The position numbers were made by a program, and so were the translations under genes. A stretch of 64,000 nucleotides of DNA, taken from contig CALJOK010000037.1 of NCBI GenBank assembly GCA_937981555.1, positions 1 through 64,000 of the forward strand. Direction: 5' to 3'. Every line of letters starts with the position of its first letter. Within the stretch, counting starts at the first letter, position 1. Origin of the DNA: an uncultured Saprospiraceae bacterium. Its GTDB lineage: Bacteria > Bacteroidota > Bacteroidia > Chitinophagales > Saprospiraceae. The notes beneath the pieces are model-generated. The model had not been told where the DNA came from. It made no database searches and worked only from the letters and a program-made list of their open reading frames with translations. This document shows, piece after piece, positions 1-9,425 of this stretch.

Positions 1-1
1 A

Positions 2-211
2 ACAGGAATTTATAGTTCCAAGTTTGCTGATAACTCCAATCCTAACAATACATTTACAATTACGAAAATCGAAGATTACGATGACAATGAAAATGGAGAG
101 AAGACGAAAAAACTAACGATTGATTATAATTGTATTTTAAAGGAAGAGAGTAGTGGAGAAGAAAAAAGTATTTCTGGGACAGCTGAGATTGCTGTTGCTT
201 ATCCAGAATAA
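2..211 (+). CDS. C-terminal fragment of an unknown protein
   Basis: The window opens inside a reading frame that stops with TAA at 209-211, leaving 69 C-terminal residues. They are acidic and rich in Lys, Ser and Asn, with one Cys (near YNCILKEE) and an end reading AEIAVAYPE. The alternation of polar and hydrophobic residues looks like beta strands of a secreted or periplasmic domain, but no family is recognised. A strong hairpin terminator follows 45 bases later, so this is the last gene of its transcript. Confidence 0.6.
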   Translation, partial: TGIYSSKFADNSNPNNTFTITKIEDYDDNENGEKTKKLTIDYNCILKEESSGEEKSISGTAEIAVAYPE

Positions 212-255
212 AAATGATGTAAATTCATTTTCAATTTACAGTTAGGTAGTTGTAG

Positions 256-290
256 AACCGTTTCATTTGAGTAATGAAACGGTTTTATTT
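256..290 (+). terminator. Intrinsic terminator after the first gene
   Basis: A perfect 12-bp stem (256-267 with 273-284) around a 5-base loop is followed by a T-rich run. It ends the rightward transcript and lies just beyond the stop codon of the leftward rluF gene, so it separates the two converging units. Confidence 0.85.
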
Positions 291-295
291 TATTA

Positions 296-1066
296 TTACT
301 TAGGCTTATCTTTTGTTCTTTGTAACTTCATCTTTTGACTGAGATTTTCAGACTTGGCAACCAGTTGCATTAATTTATTCACTTCATAGTTGGTGAAGTT
401 TCTCCATTCTCCTTCAGGTAAATCTCCTAACTCAATATGCATAATTCGCAGTCGAACTAACTTAGTCACGTGGTAACCAAAGTACTCACACATTCTTCTA
501 ATTTGTCGATTGAGTCCTTGAGTCAAAATAATTCTAAAAGAATAATTGCTTTCCTTTTGGACAAAACAATGATCCGTTCTCGTATCTAAAATCGGAACTC
601 CGTTCGCCATATTTTGAATAAAAGAATTCGTGACTGGTGTGTTGACGGTAACTAAATATTCTTTTTCGTGTTGATTACCAGCTCGCAATATTTTATTGAC
701 TACATCTCCATCATTAGTCAAAAAAATCAACCCTTGAGAATATTTATCAATTCGTCCGACGTAGAAAATTCGTTTAGGATAATTGATAAAATCAATGATA
801 TTATCTTCCACACCTTTATCGCCTGTGCAAGTAATTCCAGGTGGTTTATTGAATGCTAAATAAATCGGTTCTTCCTTTCCTTGCAGCGGTGTTCCATCAA
901 TTTCTACCACATCGCCTTCAGCCACCCGATTACCCTTCTTGGCAATAACGCCATTAATCGTGACTCGTTGAGCATCGATAATTTTGTCAGCCTCTCGTCT
1001 AGAACAGACACCAGAGTCGCCAATATATTTATTTAAACTTATAGAATTTGAATTGTCTGATGACAT
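296..1066 (-). CDS. rluF: 23S rRNA pseudouridine synthase, RluF type
   Basis: Member of the RsuA/RluB/E/F family, which isomerises uridines in rRNA; the closest match by eye is RluF (U2604 of 23S rRNA). An N-terminal S4 RNA-binding domain (SLNKYIGDSGVCSRREAD) precedes the catalytic domain with GRIDKYSQGLIFLTN, where the Asp is the expected nucleophile. ILRAGNQHEKEYLVTV and QGLNRQIRRMCEYFGY match RluF almost word for word. The frame is open up to an ATG at 1135, but those 23 extra residues are Lys/Ser-rich and outside the family. I prefer the ATG at 1066, just before the S4 domain, also because a promoter-like TACTTTTG lies between the two starts. Function is well supported; the exact target base is inferred. 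Confidence 0.88.
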   Translation of the reverse strand: MSSDNSNSISLNKYIGDSGVCSRREADKIIDAQRVTINGVIAKKGNRVAEGDVVEIDGTPLQGKEEPIYLAFNKPPGITCTGDKGVEDNIIDFINYPKRIFYVGRIDKYSQGLIFLTNDGDVVNKILRAGNQHEKEYLVTVNTPVTNSFIQNMANGVPILDTRTDHCFVQKESNYSFRIILTQGLNRQIRRMCEYFGYHVTKLVRLRIMHIELGDLPEGEWRNFTNYEVNKLMQLVAKSENLSQKMKLQRTKDKPK

Positions 1067-1077
1067 ATTTTTTTTTG

Positions 1078-1085
1078 CAAAAGTA
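1078..1085 (-). promoter_or_regulatory. Possible -7 promoter box of rluF
   Basis: On the minus strand this reads TACTTTTG, a full match to the Bacteroidota -7 consensus TAnnTTTG, 11 bases before the preferred ATG. No TTG was found at -33 spacing, so the call rests on one box and its position. Confidence 0.35.
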
Positions 1086-1135
1086 AGGAAAGACTTTTTA
1101 TTAAAGGAAGACTTTAATTTTATTATTTTTTTCAT

Positions 1136-1549
1136 TTTGAAGAGAGGAAGATTATATAAATATGTAAATCATTTACCAATAGCTATTTATGTATTTAAAA
1201 TAAATGACCTATGTTTTTGTTTTCCCTAAGTAATTAGTAGTCAGTATTTTAAAGATATTTTTTTATATAAAGTGAAAAAAGTAAATATGTTTTAATTTCC
1301 TGACTATCAATGAGTTGCAACAATATATTTGGATAAAATCGGTTGTTGTAGAATTAATAATTGAGAAACAAAAAATTATTTAGCATTAGTTTTAATTTCC
1401 AATTTAAATAACAATCTTTGTAAAGATTCTATAAAAACATATGATTTTTTGGGAAAACAACACTCTGTTAAACAACACTTTACAAGATTAAACCAACATT
1501 AGGAACCTTAAACAAAAATTGATTTAAGTCACTTCTAAAATGAGAAAAA
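1136..1549. other. Divergent intergenic region, AT-rich
   Basis: This spacer lies between the leftward rluF gene and a rightward YqgE-family gene. It contains a 16-base palindrome (AATCTTT, GT, AAAGATT at 1413-1428) and a direct repeat of AACAACACT near 1457 and 1471. No convincing coding frame, tRNA or other RNA gene is visible. The palindrome could be an operator for the downstream gene, but nothing identifies a regulator. Confidence 0.4.
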
Positions 1550-2107
1550 ATGATTGACAGAAAAATTATGCGAGGTAAAGTTTTATTGGCTGAACCTTTT
1601 ATGATGGATACGAATTTTAAACGTTCTGTTGTTTTGATGTGTGAACATGAAGATGATGGTAGTCTAGGATTTATTTTAAATAAATCTTTAAAGATGAAAA
1701 TAAATGAGTTGATTTCAGGTTTTCCAGATATCGACTGTACTGTATATTATGGTGGCCCGGTGCAAACTGATACTATTCATTATATTCATGATGCAGGTCA
1801 TTTATTAGAAGACAGTCAAGAGATAATGCCGGGAGTTTATTGGGGAGGAGATTTTGAAAAATTGAAAGCCTTGATTACGAATGAATTAATAACTAAAGAA
1901 AATATTCGATTTTTTATTGGTTATTCAGGTTGGTCTGAATCACAGTTAAAAGAAGAATTGAAATTAGGTTCTTGGGTAGTTGCGGAAATGAATTTGAATT
2001 ATTTATTCAAGGGAGAAGGAAAAAATCTATGGAGTAAAGTGATGCAACACAAAGGAGATGTTTTCTCCGTTATTGCAAATGTGTCGGAGGAAATTACTTG
2101 GAATTAA
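1550..2107 (+). CDS. YqgE/AlgH family protein (DUF179)
   Basis: This 185-residue protein matches the YqgE/AlgH family along its whole length: RGKVLLAEPFM near the N terminus, LGFILNKSL near residue 45, YYGGPVQTD near residue 65 and FFIGYSGWSESQLKEEL near residue 125. The family is cytoplasmic, compact and widespread. Its biochemical role is unsettled; AlgH was linked to alginate regulation in Pseudomonas, which need not apply here. It stands alone, with a bidirectional terminator directly after it. The start is fixed by the family N terminus. Confidence 0.9.
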   Translation: MIDRKIMRGKVLLAEPFMMDTNFKRSVVLMCEHEDDGSLGFILNKSLKMKINELISGFPDIDCTVYYGGPVQTDTIHYIHDAGHLLEDSQEIMPGVYWGGDFEKLKALITNELITKENIRFFIGYSGWSESQLKEELKLGSWVVAEMNLNYLFKGEGKNLWSKVMQHKGDVFSVIANVSEEITWN

Positions 2108-2125
2108 ATTATTATTAGAAAAAAT

Positions 2126-2162
2126 AAAAAAGGGTCTGTTGAATTTCAACAGACCCTTTTTT
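2126..2162. terminator. Bidirectional terminator
   Basis: An 11-bp GC-containing stem (2132-2142 with 2146-2156) around a 3-base loop is extended by A and T runs on its two sides, so it has a U-tract on both strands. It lies between converging genes. Confidence 0.9.
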
Positions 2163-2181
2163 ATTTTAAATGAGATTTTTA

Positions 2182-3615
2182 TTAATCGTAGATGACTACA
2201 AATTTCAAACTTTTTCTTGGCGTGATTTGTAAAAAGTACATAGCAGATGGTAATTCTAAGTCTGCAGTATAAATTTCATAAACTCTATTCCCAGGTTTGA
2301 TTTCTATTTCCTGTTCTACAAGGAGTCTACCAGGAACATCATAAATTTTAACACTCAGAATTTGATCAAATTCACTTGTCATTCTAAGGTTAATATTTTT
2401 TGATGAATTTACTGGATTAGGAAAAAGAGAACAATGTTTGAATATACATTTATTATCAATCGTGATAGCATTGGTGTAATAGATAGCTCCACCTGGTTGA
2501 ATGACTTTTATTCTATAGGTAATAAATTCTTCTTCGTAAAGTTCGTAATCTAAATATTGTAAAACTTCAAAGGAGGTGTAGGGTAGGGAATCGCCTGCTA
2601 CTTCTCCAATTTTTGTATAATTTAAACTATCAAAACTAATTTCTATTTCGAAAGTTTCTGCTCTAGTTCCTGGTGGCACTATCCAATCTAATTGTATAGC
2701 GCAATCGTCTCTTTGGAAAGCTTCAAAAGCGATAGCCGGTTGATCCAATTTGTTTTCAACAAAAGTAAAATGTCCAAATTTTGAAACACGATTATTAGAA
2801 GCAAAAAAGGTTGGGCTTGCCCCAGTATTCATTGATTCGACTCTAGTCCAAGGATTATCAAAATATCCTAATTGAACATCTTCAATATCATCAAATCCAC
2901 CAATTGTTTCATCAAATGAAAATGAAACATTAGCATTTCCTACACCAGTTGTTCTATCCAAGTTCCAATATTCTTCATCACTTACTCTATAAATGGTTTC
3001 ATCAGTAGTTAAATCGAAATGACTAAAGTTAAAATATTCAGAAATAAAAGTAGTGGTATCAGTTACATTATCAATTCCAGAAGGACGGTACATACCTCCT
3101 TTTCCAATTGGAAAAATAAAACTAGACACACCACTCTTGGTAGCAGGGCCATTGATGTGAGAAAATTCATTTGCAAAGGAGTGAGTAGCATCAGCCTGAA
3201 AAGCCATCAAGTTAGTTTGATTTGTTGTAACCAAACCATCTAAGAAAGTTGTTTCATTATAGATAGCAAGACTGAAATCTCCGGTCAAAGATAATCCCGA
3301 AGGATTATCTATTTCCAGATTGAATACTTCCATGGAATCAATCAAAAAGAAAGTTTGCGCTTGCCCCCCAACAAAACGCAATATTCCACTTCCAGTATTA
3401 TTTACGGTAGCTTCGTTCCAAAAATTACCTGTCAGTCTCAAGTCTCCACCATTGGAAAAGAGAGATGATTTATTGACAATATGACCTTCAACGTGAACCA
3501 GTTGGTTATCAATGATAGTCATCTGCCCTTCATTGGTCAAACTGATTTGACCAAAAGTTTTATTTATTTGTAGGAAAAGAAGAGGCATGATTAGGATAAA
3601 TAAATACTTTCTCAT
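2182..3615 (-). CDS. Secreted protein with T9SS type A sorting domain
   Basis: A signal peptide (hydrophobic core ILIMPLLFLQI, cleavage likely after FGQ) precedes about 370 residues of beta-rich sequence without a recognised catalytic motif. A fibronectin-like stretch begins near AIQLDWIVPPGTRAETFEIE. The last 80 residues, from LFPNPVNSSKNINLRMTSEF through VKIYDVPGRLL to MYFLQIT, form a classic type IX secretion C-terminal domain. The protein should therefore be exported by Sec and then moved across the outer membrane by T9SS. It is the last of three closely spaced minus-strand genes (51 bases after its upstream neighbour) encoding secreted proteins. The cargo function is unknown; surface adhesion is a guess from context. 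Confidence 0.85.
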   Translation of the reverse strand: MRKYLFILIMPLLFLQINKTFGQISLTNEGQMTIIDNQLVHVEGHIVNKSSLFSNGGDLRLTGNFWNEATVNNTGSGILRFVGGQAQTFFLIDSMEVFNLEIDNPSGLSLTGDFSLAIYNETTFLDGLVTTNQTNLMAFQADATHSFANEFSHINGPATKSGVSSFIFPIGKGGMYRPSGIDNVTDTTTFISEYFNFSHFDLTTDETIYRVSDEEYWNLDRTTGVGNANVSFSFDETIGGFDDIEDVQLGYFDNPWTRVESMNTGASPTFFASNNRVSKFGHFTFVENKLDQPAIAFEAFQRDDCAIQLDWIVPPGTRAETFEIEISFDSLNYTKIGEVAGDSLPYTSFEVLQYLDYELYEEEFITYRIKVIQPGGAIYYTNAITIDNKCIFKHCSLFPNPVNSSKNINLRMTSEFDQILSVKIYDVPGRLLVEQEIEIKPGNRVYEIYTADLELPSAMYFLQITPRKSLKFVVIYD

Positions 3616-3666
3616 ATAGTTTAATTTCTAAATAATCATACCAAAAAATGTTATAGGAATAATAAG

Positions 3667-4587
3667 CTAGTCTTGACTAGCTTTAATAAATCTGCTAATA
3701 TGTCTATTCATATAGGCTTTGTCACAGGTGTTTACAATAGTGGTAATATCATCTGTAAAACCAATCCGGTATTTTATCGTTGGTTGAGTGCCAGAAACAA
3801 CTCCAAGCGTCCATTGAACTCCAATAGCGTTATCAGTTGTAGGATCAAAATCTAATGTATTAGATAATTCTGTATCATAAAATGGTTCATTTAATAAATC
3901 ATAATAATAATGGCTTGCATATCTGTCCCAAGGATCCTCTGTTGCTACAAAAGCTTCAAATAGACTTCCATCAGCTGCTTCAACACCAATAACATTATAA
4001 GGAGCAGTACCTGAAGTATAGGCTGGCCCATTATCAGACGATCCTAAGTAGGTATCCATAATGTGATAAACCTTAACTACTTGTGTATTTGACGCGGAAA
4101 CAACTGGAGTCAATTCTACATCAAAATACTCATTTCCATCTACATAAAAATAGACTACTTGAAAACCATAAGTGTCTGAACCATCATAAAATTCGGCAGC
4201 TAATCTCCATGGATCAGCATCAGTACCTGAGCCTGTTATATCAGAAACACCACCATCAAAGTCATCGGTATATCCAGCCAAAGCATTATTATATGTTACA
4301 TAAGTATTTGACCCGACGTTCATAAATAAACCATTGTACATTCGTCTACAACCTCCACAAGTACCATTAGCACCACGAGTTGGGTGATACAATTGTCCAT
4401 CAGAATTTCCATCTCTCCATATCTGAATATCTCCATAATATCCAACTCTTAAATCTAAAGGAGAAGGAGTAACATCTAAACTTAATTGATTCCAAGACCA
4501 AGGGTAGGGTTGAGCCTTAATTGTTGCATTTCCAAAAAATAGAAATATTATAAAAGTAATGGAGCAAATTTTCATCAAATGATTCAT
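3667..4587 (-). CDS. Secreted protein of unknown function
   Basis: A 306-residue protein with a signal peptide (ICSITFIIFLFFG, cleavage likely after IKAQ). The mature part is rich in Tyr, Asp, Gly and Trp and looks all-beta. It contains a short Cys cluster, GTCGGCRR (near residue 79), and a lone Cys close to the C terminus. No known domain is recognised and there is no T9SS sorting domain. It lies 21 bases after the giant tail-fibre-like gene and 51 before the T9SS cargo gene, so the three are probably co-transcribed. An ATG four codons downstream is an equally plausible start. Confidence 0.7.
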   Translation of the reverse strand: MNHLMKICSITFIIFLFFGNATIKAQPYPWSWNQLSLDVTPSPLDLRVGYYGDIQIWRDGNSDGQLYHPTRGANGTCGGCRRMYNGLFMNVGSNTYVTYNNALAGYTDDFDGGVSDITGSGTDADPWRLAAEFYDGSDTYGFQVVYFYVDGNEYFDVELTPVVSASNTQVVKVYHIMDTYLGSSDNGPAYTSGTAPYNVIGVEAADGSLFEAFVATEDPWDRYASHYYYDLLNEPFYDTELSNTLDFDPTTDNAIGVQWTLGVVSGTQPTIKYRIGFTDDITTIVNTCDKAYMNRHISRFIKASQD

Positions 4588-4608
4588 ATAAATGTTCTAT
4601 TATTTAGG

Positions 4609-7600
4609 TTATTTAACAACAAAAACAATATTAATAAATGAACAATTTCCAGATGCAGGAGCTATTACATCGTATTCCATCAATCCATTATCATCAATAG
4701 TTACGTTAGCAAAAACAGCAGGATCATAATCTAATATATAATAATACAGTTCATCTTGAGCATACGTAGGAATTGCTCCTGGAGCTGTTGTGCTTTTAAT
4801 AAATGAAGTTGCACTTCCGTCGAATAAATCAATATAAGTTTGATGTAAATCTAAAGTTTCATCTACAACAATTGCATCTGCAACAATCGCGATTGCAGGT
4901 GGATAGAATATTCTTGAGCTTTTAGCGGTATTCATTTCAACAACATCACCATCAGCCTCAATTCCTAATATATGAGTAGCTGTTGACGTATTGTCATATG
5001 TACCAGAACCATAATCAGTAAATCTAACAGAACCTCCTTCGACATCTAATTTTGCATCAGGAGTAGTAGTTCCTATTCCAACATTTCCATCATATTGAAT
5101 GGTCATTTTTGAATCTGAAATATCTGCATTGGCAGCACTTGAATTATCTCCAGTAGAGCCTTCTAAAGCAAAGTGTAATTTAGCACGACTCCATCCTCCT
5201 GACCCTTCAGCAATGATGGCTGTTTTTTGTGCACCTGCAGAACCAGAGAATGCTGTTCCTAAAAATAAGGTAGCGTCACCTGCTTCCGAGTTTGTTGTGA
5301 TAGATGCACTAGTATTATTTCCTTCAAAAACTTGGAATTTATAACTAGGGTTAATTCCACCTAACCCCAAATTTCCTGAGTCATTTAAGACCATCATAGT
5401 AGTACCACCTCCATTATTGAGAGCTGAACCATTATGACTACCTCCTCGATACCAGGCAAAATGATTTCCGGTTCTATAGTATTGAGTATTTGATTGAACT
5501 CCAATTCCATATGAAGTACTGTACAGATTTACCATTTGTCGAACGTTGGTTCCAAAGTTAGCTTCACCTGTAGTGAAATCAATATCATGCGTTGACATAT
5601 TTAAATCTGTAGTAGCGGTATGGTTACCAAGATTATCAGCTAAGCCACTCAGGTTAACTGTATTTCCTCCTGTTATAGATAAATTTGTTCCAACAAGACC
5701 CAAGTTTTGGGCATCAGTATTGGTAACTAAAGGAGTTTCAATAACATCACCATCAGCGTCAACAGCTAATAATCGTGTAGCAGTTCCAGAATTTGTTCCA
5801 GCACCATAATCTGAGAATCGAACTGTTCCACCTTCCACATCTAATTTTGCATCTGGCGATATAGTTCCTATACCAACATCACCTCCACTTTCAACAATGA
5901 AATCACCACCAGAATAAGTGCCATTAGCAGCACCAGTTGCATTTAATAATATACCACCAGAAGACCATATTTGATTATCGCTAATTTGTACTCCCCATTC
6001 TGGAGCTCCTTCATCAGATTTTCTTCCGGAAATCCAATACTCATTTCCATTAGGATTAGTTCCAGTATTTGCTAACTCTATTAGACTAAATCCTTCATCT
6101 GAATTATTGATAGGTGCATTCTTATGGACTTTTAAAACAGAACTATGGTCTTGTCCACCACCTCCAGTATCATTATCTTGGATAGTAAAAACATCTTTTT
6201 CTCCAGTTAATCCATTAGAAGATTCAAACATGAATCCATTTCTATCTGTAGTATTAGTTGCATGTAATCGACCAGAGGGTCCAGCAGTTCCAATACCTAC
6301 ATCTCCATCTGCTTGAATGATTACATCACTTGAACCTTTGAATGTTAGAGAATTTCCGTCTAATGTTACCTCTCTATCTTCCCCTAGTGCACCATCAGTA
6401 TTATAAATATTATCATCATCGGCATTAGCTAATTCAGTTAAAGCACCTTCCACATTTGTTGAAGTAAAGTTTCCACCTGCATCAGTAATATTTACTTCAG
6501 AAGCGGTTTGATCATCTGTATTAGTGAAAGCTGTTGGATCAACCCAAGAGGCATTGCCACTACCGTCAGATTGCAAAAGATAGCCATTTGCGGCCCCATT
6601 TGACATAGTAAATTTGGTTGTTTTTAATCCATCACCCTGCACATCAACAAAAGATTTACCAAAGAGAGTACCTGGATTTAAAACAATTCCTGTAGGCCAA
6701 TCTAAAGTTAATTGTTGATAATCTGGACTTGTCCAACCTCCTGAGCTTCTATAGATTCCATAGTTTAAAGCATTATGCCAGAACAAACCATCAGTATTAT
6801 TAGTCGAAACATTCCCTCCATTAAGAGAGATACTGTTACCTGCTGAAAGTGATAAAGCTCTTGATGGATCATTTAGTCCGATACCAACTCGGTTAGCAGA
6901 ACCATCAACCACTAAAGTATTCACATCAATATTCAAATCAAAGTTACCTGTAGTAACTGCTCGATTAGTTGTTAAAGTACCATCAGTATTATAAATATTT
7001 TCATCAGTAGCATTAGCTAATTCGGTTAATGCACCTTCTACATTTGTTGAAGTAAAGTTGCCTCCTGCATCAGTAATATTTACTTCTGAAGCAGTTTGAT
7101 CATCTGTATTAGTAACTAGTGGAGTTTCAATTACATCACCATCAGCATCTACTGCTAATAAGAAGGTTTGGGTTCCTGTATTCGTACCCGTTCCATAATC
7201 TGAGAATTTAACTGTACCACCATCTACATCAAATTGAGCAGCAGGAGTAGTTGTCCCAATTCCGACTCGGCCATTACTTCTTAATGACATAATATTATTA
7301 TGTGCATTGAATGAACCTTCTGTTAATTTAATATCTAATTGTGTCCTTGAATTAGTACTATTATTTTCATATCTACTTAAGGCGAAACTTGCTTTATTTC
7401 CATATGCTTCTCCATTTACGCCTTCTCTTACTAAATGTAAAATATCTCTTGCTGCAGCTGGTGAATTTCCTCCATTATTGTTAGCATCAAAAATAGTCAT
7501 TTGTGCATCAGAGTAATTAAAAGCGGCATCATGTAAGATATCGCTACCTAGTGTTAATTTACTGTTAGGGCTACTTGTCCCAATTCCCACATTTCCAGTA

Positions 7601-8382
7601 GACCGCTGCAATACAAAAGAGTTATTTTGCCATCCTGATGCATTTCTAGTGATGTAAAAATCATTAGCATTATTTTTTCCAAAGGCAACTTGACTTGTTC
7701 CTGCATTTTGAAAGGTGAATGTAGTAAACCCTCCATCTGTATCATTAAATAAGATATCTGGCTCTGTACCTTCTACTTTTATTATACCATTTGTTCCTGT
7801 ACCATTTGCATTAATATGTAATGGACTTAGTGGTAAATTTATTCCTAGTCCAATTTTACCATCAGATTTAAAAACAACATCTGATGTACCTTTCATTGTT
7901 AAATCATTTCCACCAAAGGTTAGTTCTCTATCTCCAGTCAATGTACCATCAGTATTATAAATATTTTCATCAGTAGCAGTAGCTAACTCTGCTAAGGCAC
8001 CTTCTACATTTGTAGAAGTAAAGTTGCCTCCTGTATCAGTAATATTAACTTCAGAAGCAGTTTGGTCATCGGTATTATCTAAATAGCCAGAAAGGTTGAC
8101 GCTATTTCCCTCAGAAATACTTAGGGTATTTGAGGATAAAGAAAGGGTTTGATCATCAGTATCGGTATCTTGAACAAGAACCCATGCGGTTCCATTCCAA
8201 TAATAATGTTCGTTAGTCGCCTGAACGAAAACTTTTTTACAATCGTATGCATTAGTTGATGGATCAAAAGCATTCATGGTTACAACATCAGTAAACTCAC
8301 AAGTGCCCCATCCTCCAACTGCTTGTGCATTGGAGTTTAATGCATATAAAACTGAAAAAATCAGGGGGATAATTTTTTTCAT
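4609..8382 (-). CDS. Giant secreted tail-fibre-like repeat protein
   Basis: A 1257-residue protein with a signal peptide (IIPLIFSVLYALNSNAQA). The body is made of repeated modules. One is TDDQTASEVNITDAGGNFTS followed by NVEGALTELA and NIYNTDGTL (three copies). Another is VGIGTTTPDAKLDVEGG plus FSDYG and LLAVDADGDVIETP (three copies). Such GIGT-P modules occur in phage tail fibres and Bacteroidota surface proteins and are thought to form trimeric beta-helical stalks. The C-terminal 100 residues (IFYPPAIAIVADAIVVDETL to FVVK) are unique and could be a trimerisation or binding tip. No peptidase or sorting domain is seen. It heads a likely three-gene operon. An adhesive fibre is inferred, not shown. 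Confidence 0.8.
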   Translation of the reverse strand: MKKIIPLIFSVLYALNSNAQAVGGWGTCEFTDVVTMNAFDPSTNAYDCKKVFVQATNEHYYWNGTAWVLVQDTDTDDQTLSLSSNTLSISEGNSVNLSGYLDNTDDQTASEVNITDTGGNFTSTNVEGALAELATATDENIYNTDGTLTGDRELTFGGNDLTMKGTSDVVFKSDGKIGLGINLPLSPLHINANGTGTNGIIKVEGTEPDILFNDTDGGFTTFTFQNAGTSQVAFGKNNANDFYITRNASGWQNNSFVLQRSTGNVGIGTSSPNSKLTLGSDILHDAAFNYSDAQMTIFDANNNGGNSPAAARDILHLVREGVNGEAYGNKASFALSRYENNSTNSRTQLDIKLTEGSFNAHNNIMSLRSNGRVGIGTTTPAAQFDVDGGTVKFSDYGTGTNTGTQTFLLAVDADGDVIETPLVTNTDDQTASEVNITDAGGNFTSTNVEGALTELANATDENIYNTDGTLTTNRAVTTGNFDLNIDVNTLVVDGSANRVGIGLNDPSRALSLSAGNSISLNGGNVSTNNTDGLFWHNALNYGIYRSSGGWTSPDYQQLTLDWPTGIVLNPGTLFGKSFVDVQGDGLKTTKFTMSNGAANGYLLQSDGSGNASWVDPTAFTNTDDQTASEVNITDAGGNFTSTNVEGALTELANADDDNIYNTDGALGEDREVTLDGNSLTFKGSSDVIIQADGDVGIGTAGPSGRLHATNTTDRNGFMFESSNGLTGEKDVFTIQDNDTGGGGQDHSSVLKVHKNAPINNSDEGFSLIELANTGTNPNGNEYWISGRKSDEGAPEWGVQISDNQIWSSGGILLNATGAANGTYSGGDFIVESGGDVGIGTISPDAKLDVEGGTVRFSDYGAGTNSGTATRLLAVDADGDVIETPLVTNTDAQNLGLVGTNLSITGGNTVNLSGLADNLGNHTATTDLNMSTHDIDFTTGEANFGTNVRQMVNLYSTSYGIGVQSNTQYYRTGNHFAWYRGGSHNGSALNNGGGTTMMVLNDSGNLGLGGINPSYKFQVFEGNNTSASITTNSEAGDATLFLGTAFSGSAGAQKTAIIAEGSGGWSRAKLHFALEGSTGDNSSAANADISDSKMTIQYDGNVGIGTTTPDAKLDVEGGSVRFTDYGSGTYDNTSTATHILGIEADGDVVEMNTAKSSRIFYPPAIAIVADAIVVDETLDLHQTYIDLFDGSATSFIKSTTAPGAIPTYAQDELYYYILDYDPAVFANVTIDDNGLMEYDVIAPASGNCSFINIVFVVK
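6392..6523 (-). repeat. 132-nt direct repeat, third copy in the gene
   Basis: Encodes the 44-residue module ending the TDDQTASEVNIT to NIYNTDGAL block. It has exactly the same length as the copies at 6980-7111 and 7946-8077, with substitutions but no indels between them. Confidence 0.85.
6980..7111 (-). repeat. 132-nt direct repeat, second copy in the gene
   Basis: In-frame copy of the same 44-codon unit. It is the copy most similar to the one at 6392-6523. Equal lengths point to intragenic duplication maintained in frame. Confidence 0.85.
7946..8077 (-). repeat. 132-nt direct repeat, first copy in the gene
   Basis: The N-terminal-most copy of the 44-codon unit, read as NITDTGGNFTS and ALAELATATDENIYNTDGTL. 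It carries the most differences from the other two. Confidence 0.85.
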
Positions 8383-8497
8383 GAAATTGTATTTCTTAAA
8401 AACCTAAGAGATATAAATTAGGCAAGTTATTTTTGCAAAATTTTCTCATTTGAAAGCAAATTATAAAGTGCAAAATTGTTTGTTTTAAATAGAATTC

Positions 8498-8527
8498 CGA
8501 GGTTGTCTTTTTTCAAAAACAACCTCG
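8498..8527 (-). terminator. Possible terminator hairpin
   Basis: A 9-bp stem (8498-8506 with 8519-8527) with a 12-base loop follows the stop of the gene at 8556-9425. The T-run after the stem on the minus strand is poor, so it may be a weak terminator or only a structured spacer. Confidence 0.45.
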
Positions 8528-8555
8528 AAACTCTTTTTTACGGAATTTTCAATTA

Positions 8556-9425
8556 TTAGTTACTAATAAAGAAAAGTACTCCAACATTTGATGTTGCAGG
8601 CATTCCGAATGTGTTATTATCAGCTGCTCTTGCTAGACCAGTTGTACCTGCTCCCAAAGCACCGGCCGCTGCATTCAATTCAGTAATATTAGCTACTTCT
8701 GGAATAGAACTCATATCAAGAATTACAGGAGTAGCACTATTAGTATAAAGAATTTCAATTTGGCCATTTGCATTTACTGTTACATTCTCTACAACAGTAG
8801 TCCAATCCAAATTACCAGCACCATCAGTAACTGGTACCATACCAGCGTTAGCGCCTACAGCTGCTCCAGTTACTCCAACTTCATAGTCAGGATTTGTAAC
8901 TGTACCAACATTAGTCACCGTAATACTTGGATCTGCAGCGCTTACTGGAGTATTAAGTCCAGAAAGGTCAACATCAGTAGTATGTCCATCAACATCTGTA
9001 AATGTTAAAGTGTTTGTACCGGGAACATATGCAATGGTTGCATCTGACTCAAATGAAAGAGTAGTTACTCCACCTACTGTTACTGCAGTTAACTCTGGAG
9101 AACCATCAGTATCAACTACAATACTTGTAATTGGATCAACTAATCCAGAAATATCTACTGGAACCCATCGTGTACCCGCTGTACCACCTGGGAATGGACC
9201 AACTGCGGCCGCTCCTGCTGGGTTATAGAAATAAGCAAGCTGGTTAGTTGCATCGTAGGCCATATTACCTTCGTTTTCTGTAACTACATTTAACAATACA
9301 TTTTCATTCGGATCTCCATCAACATGAATGATACCAGCACCACCCTCAATGGCTTGTCCAAAAACTGTTGCTCCCATAAAACAGAAAGCTGAAAGCATTA
9401 ATAAAATTTTCTTTCTCATAATCAA
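8556..9425 (-). CDS. Secreted low-complexity beta-rich protein
   Basis: A 289-residue protein with a signal peptide (ILLMLSAFCFMGATVFGQ). The mature part is unusually poor in charged residues and rich in Gly, Ala, Val and Thr, with repeated strands such as VDTDGSPELTAVTVGGVTTL and TLTFTDVDGHTTDVDLSGL. This style matches tail-fibre or adhesin stalks and echoes the LSGL and DVDGD wording of the giant neighbour. The C terminus (FGMPATSNVGVLFFISN) has the same aromatic final-strand look as its neighbours. No catalytic motif or sorting domain is present. The start may instead be the ATG two codons later. Function unknown; a structural surface role is inferred. Confidence 0.7.
   Translation of the reverse strand: MIMRKKILLMLSAFCFMGATVFGQAIEGGAGIIHVDGDPNENVLLNVVTENEGNMAYDATNQLAYFYNPAGAAAVGPFPGGTAGTRWVPVDISGLVDPITSIVVDTDGSPELTAVTVGGVTTLSFESDATIAYVPGTNTLTFTDVDGHTTDVDLSGLNTPVSAADPSITVTNVGTVTNPDYEVGVTGAAVGANAGMVPVTDGAGNLDWTTVVENVTVNANGQIEILYTNSATPVILDMSSIPEVANITELNAAAGALGAGTTGLARAADNNTFGMPATSNVGVLFFISN

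Noticed and set aside
5099-7960. Several plus-strand frames across the giant fibre gene
   Set aside because: They are shadows of the repetitive minus-strand gene and show no protein features.
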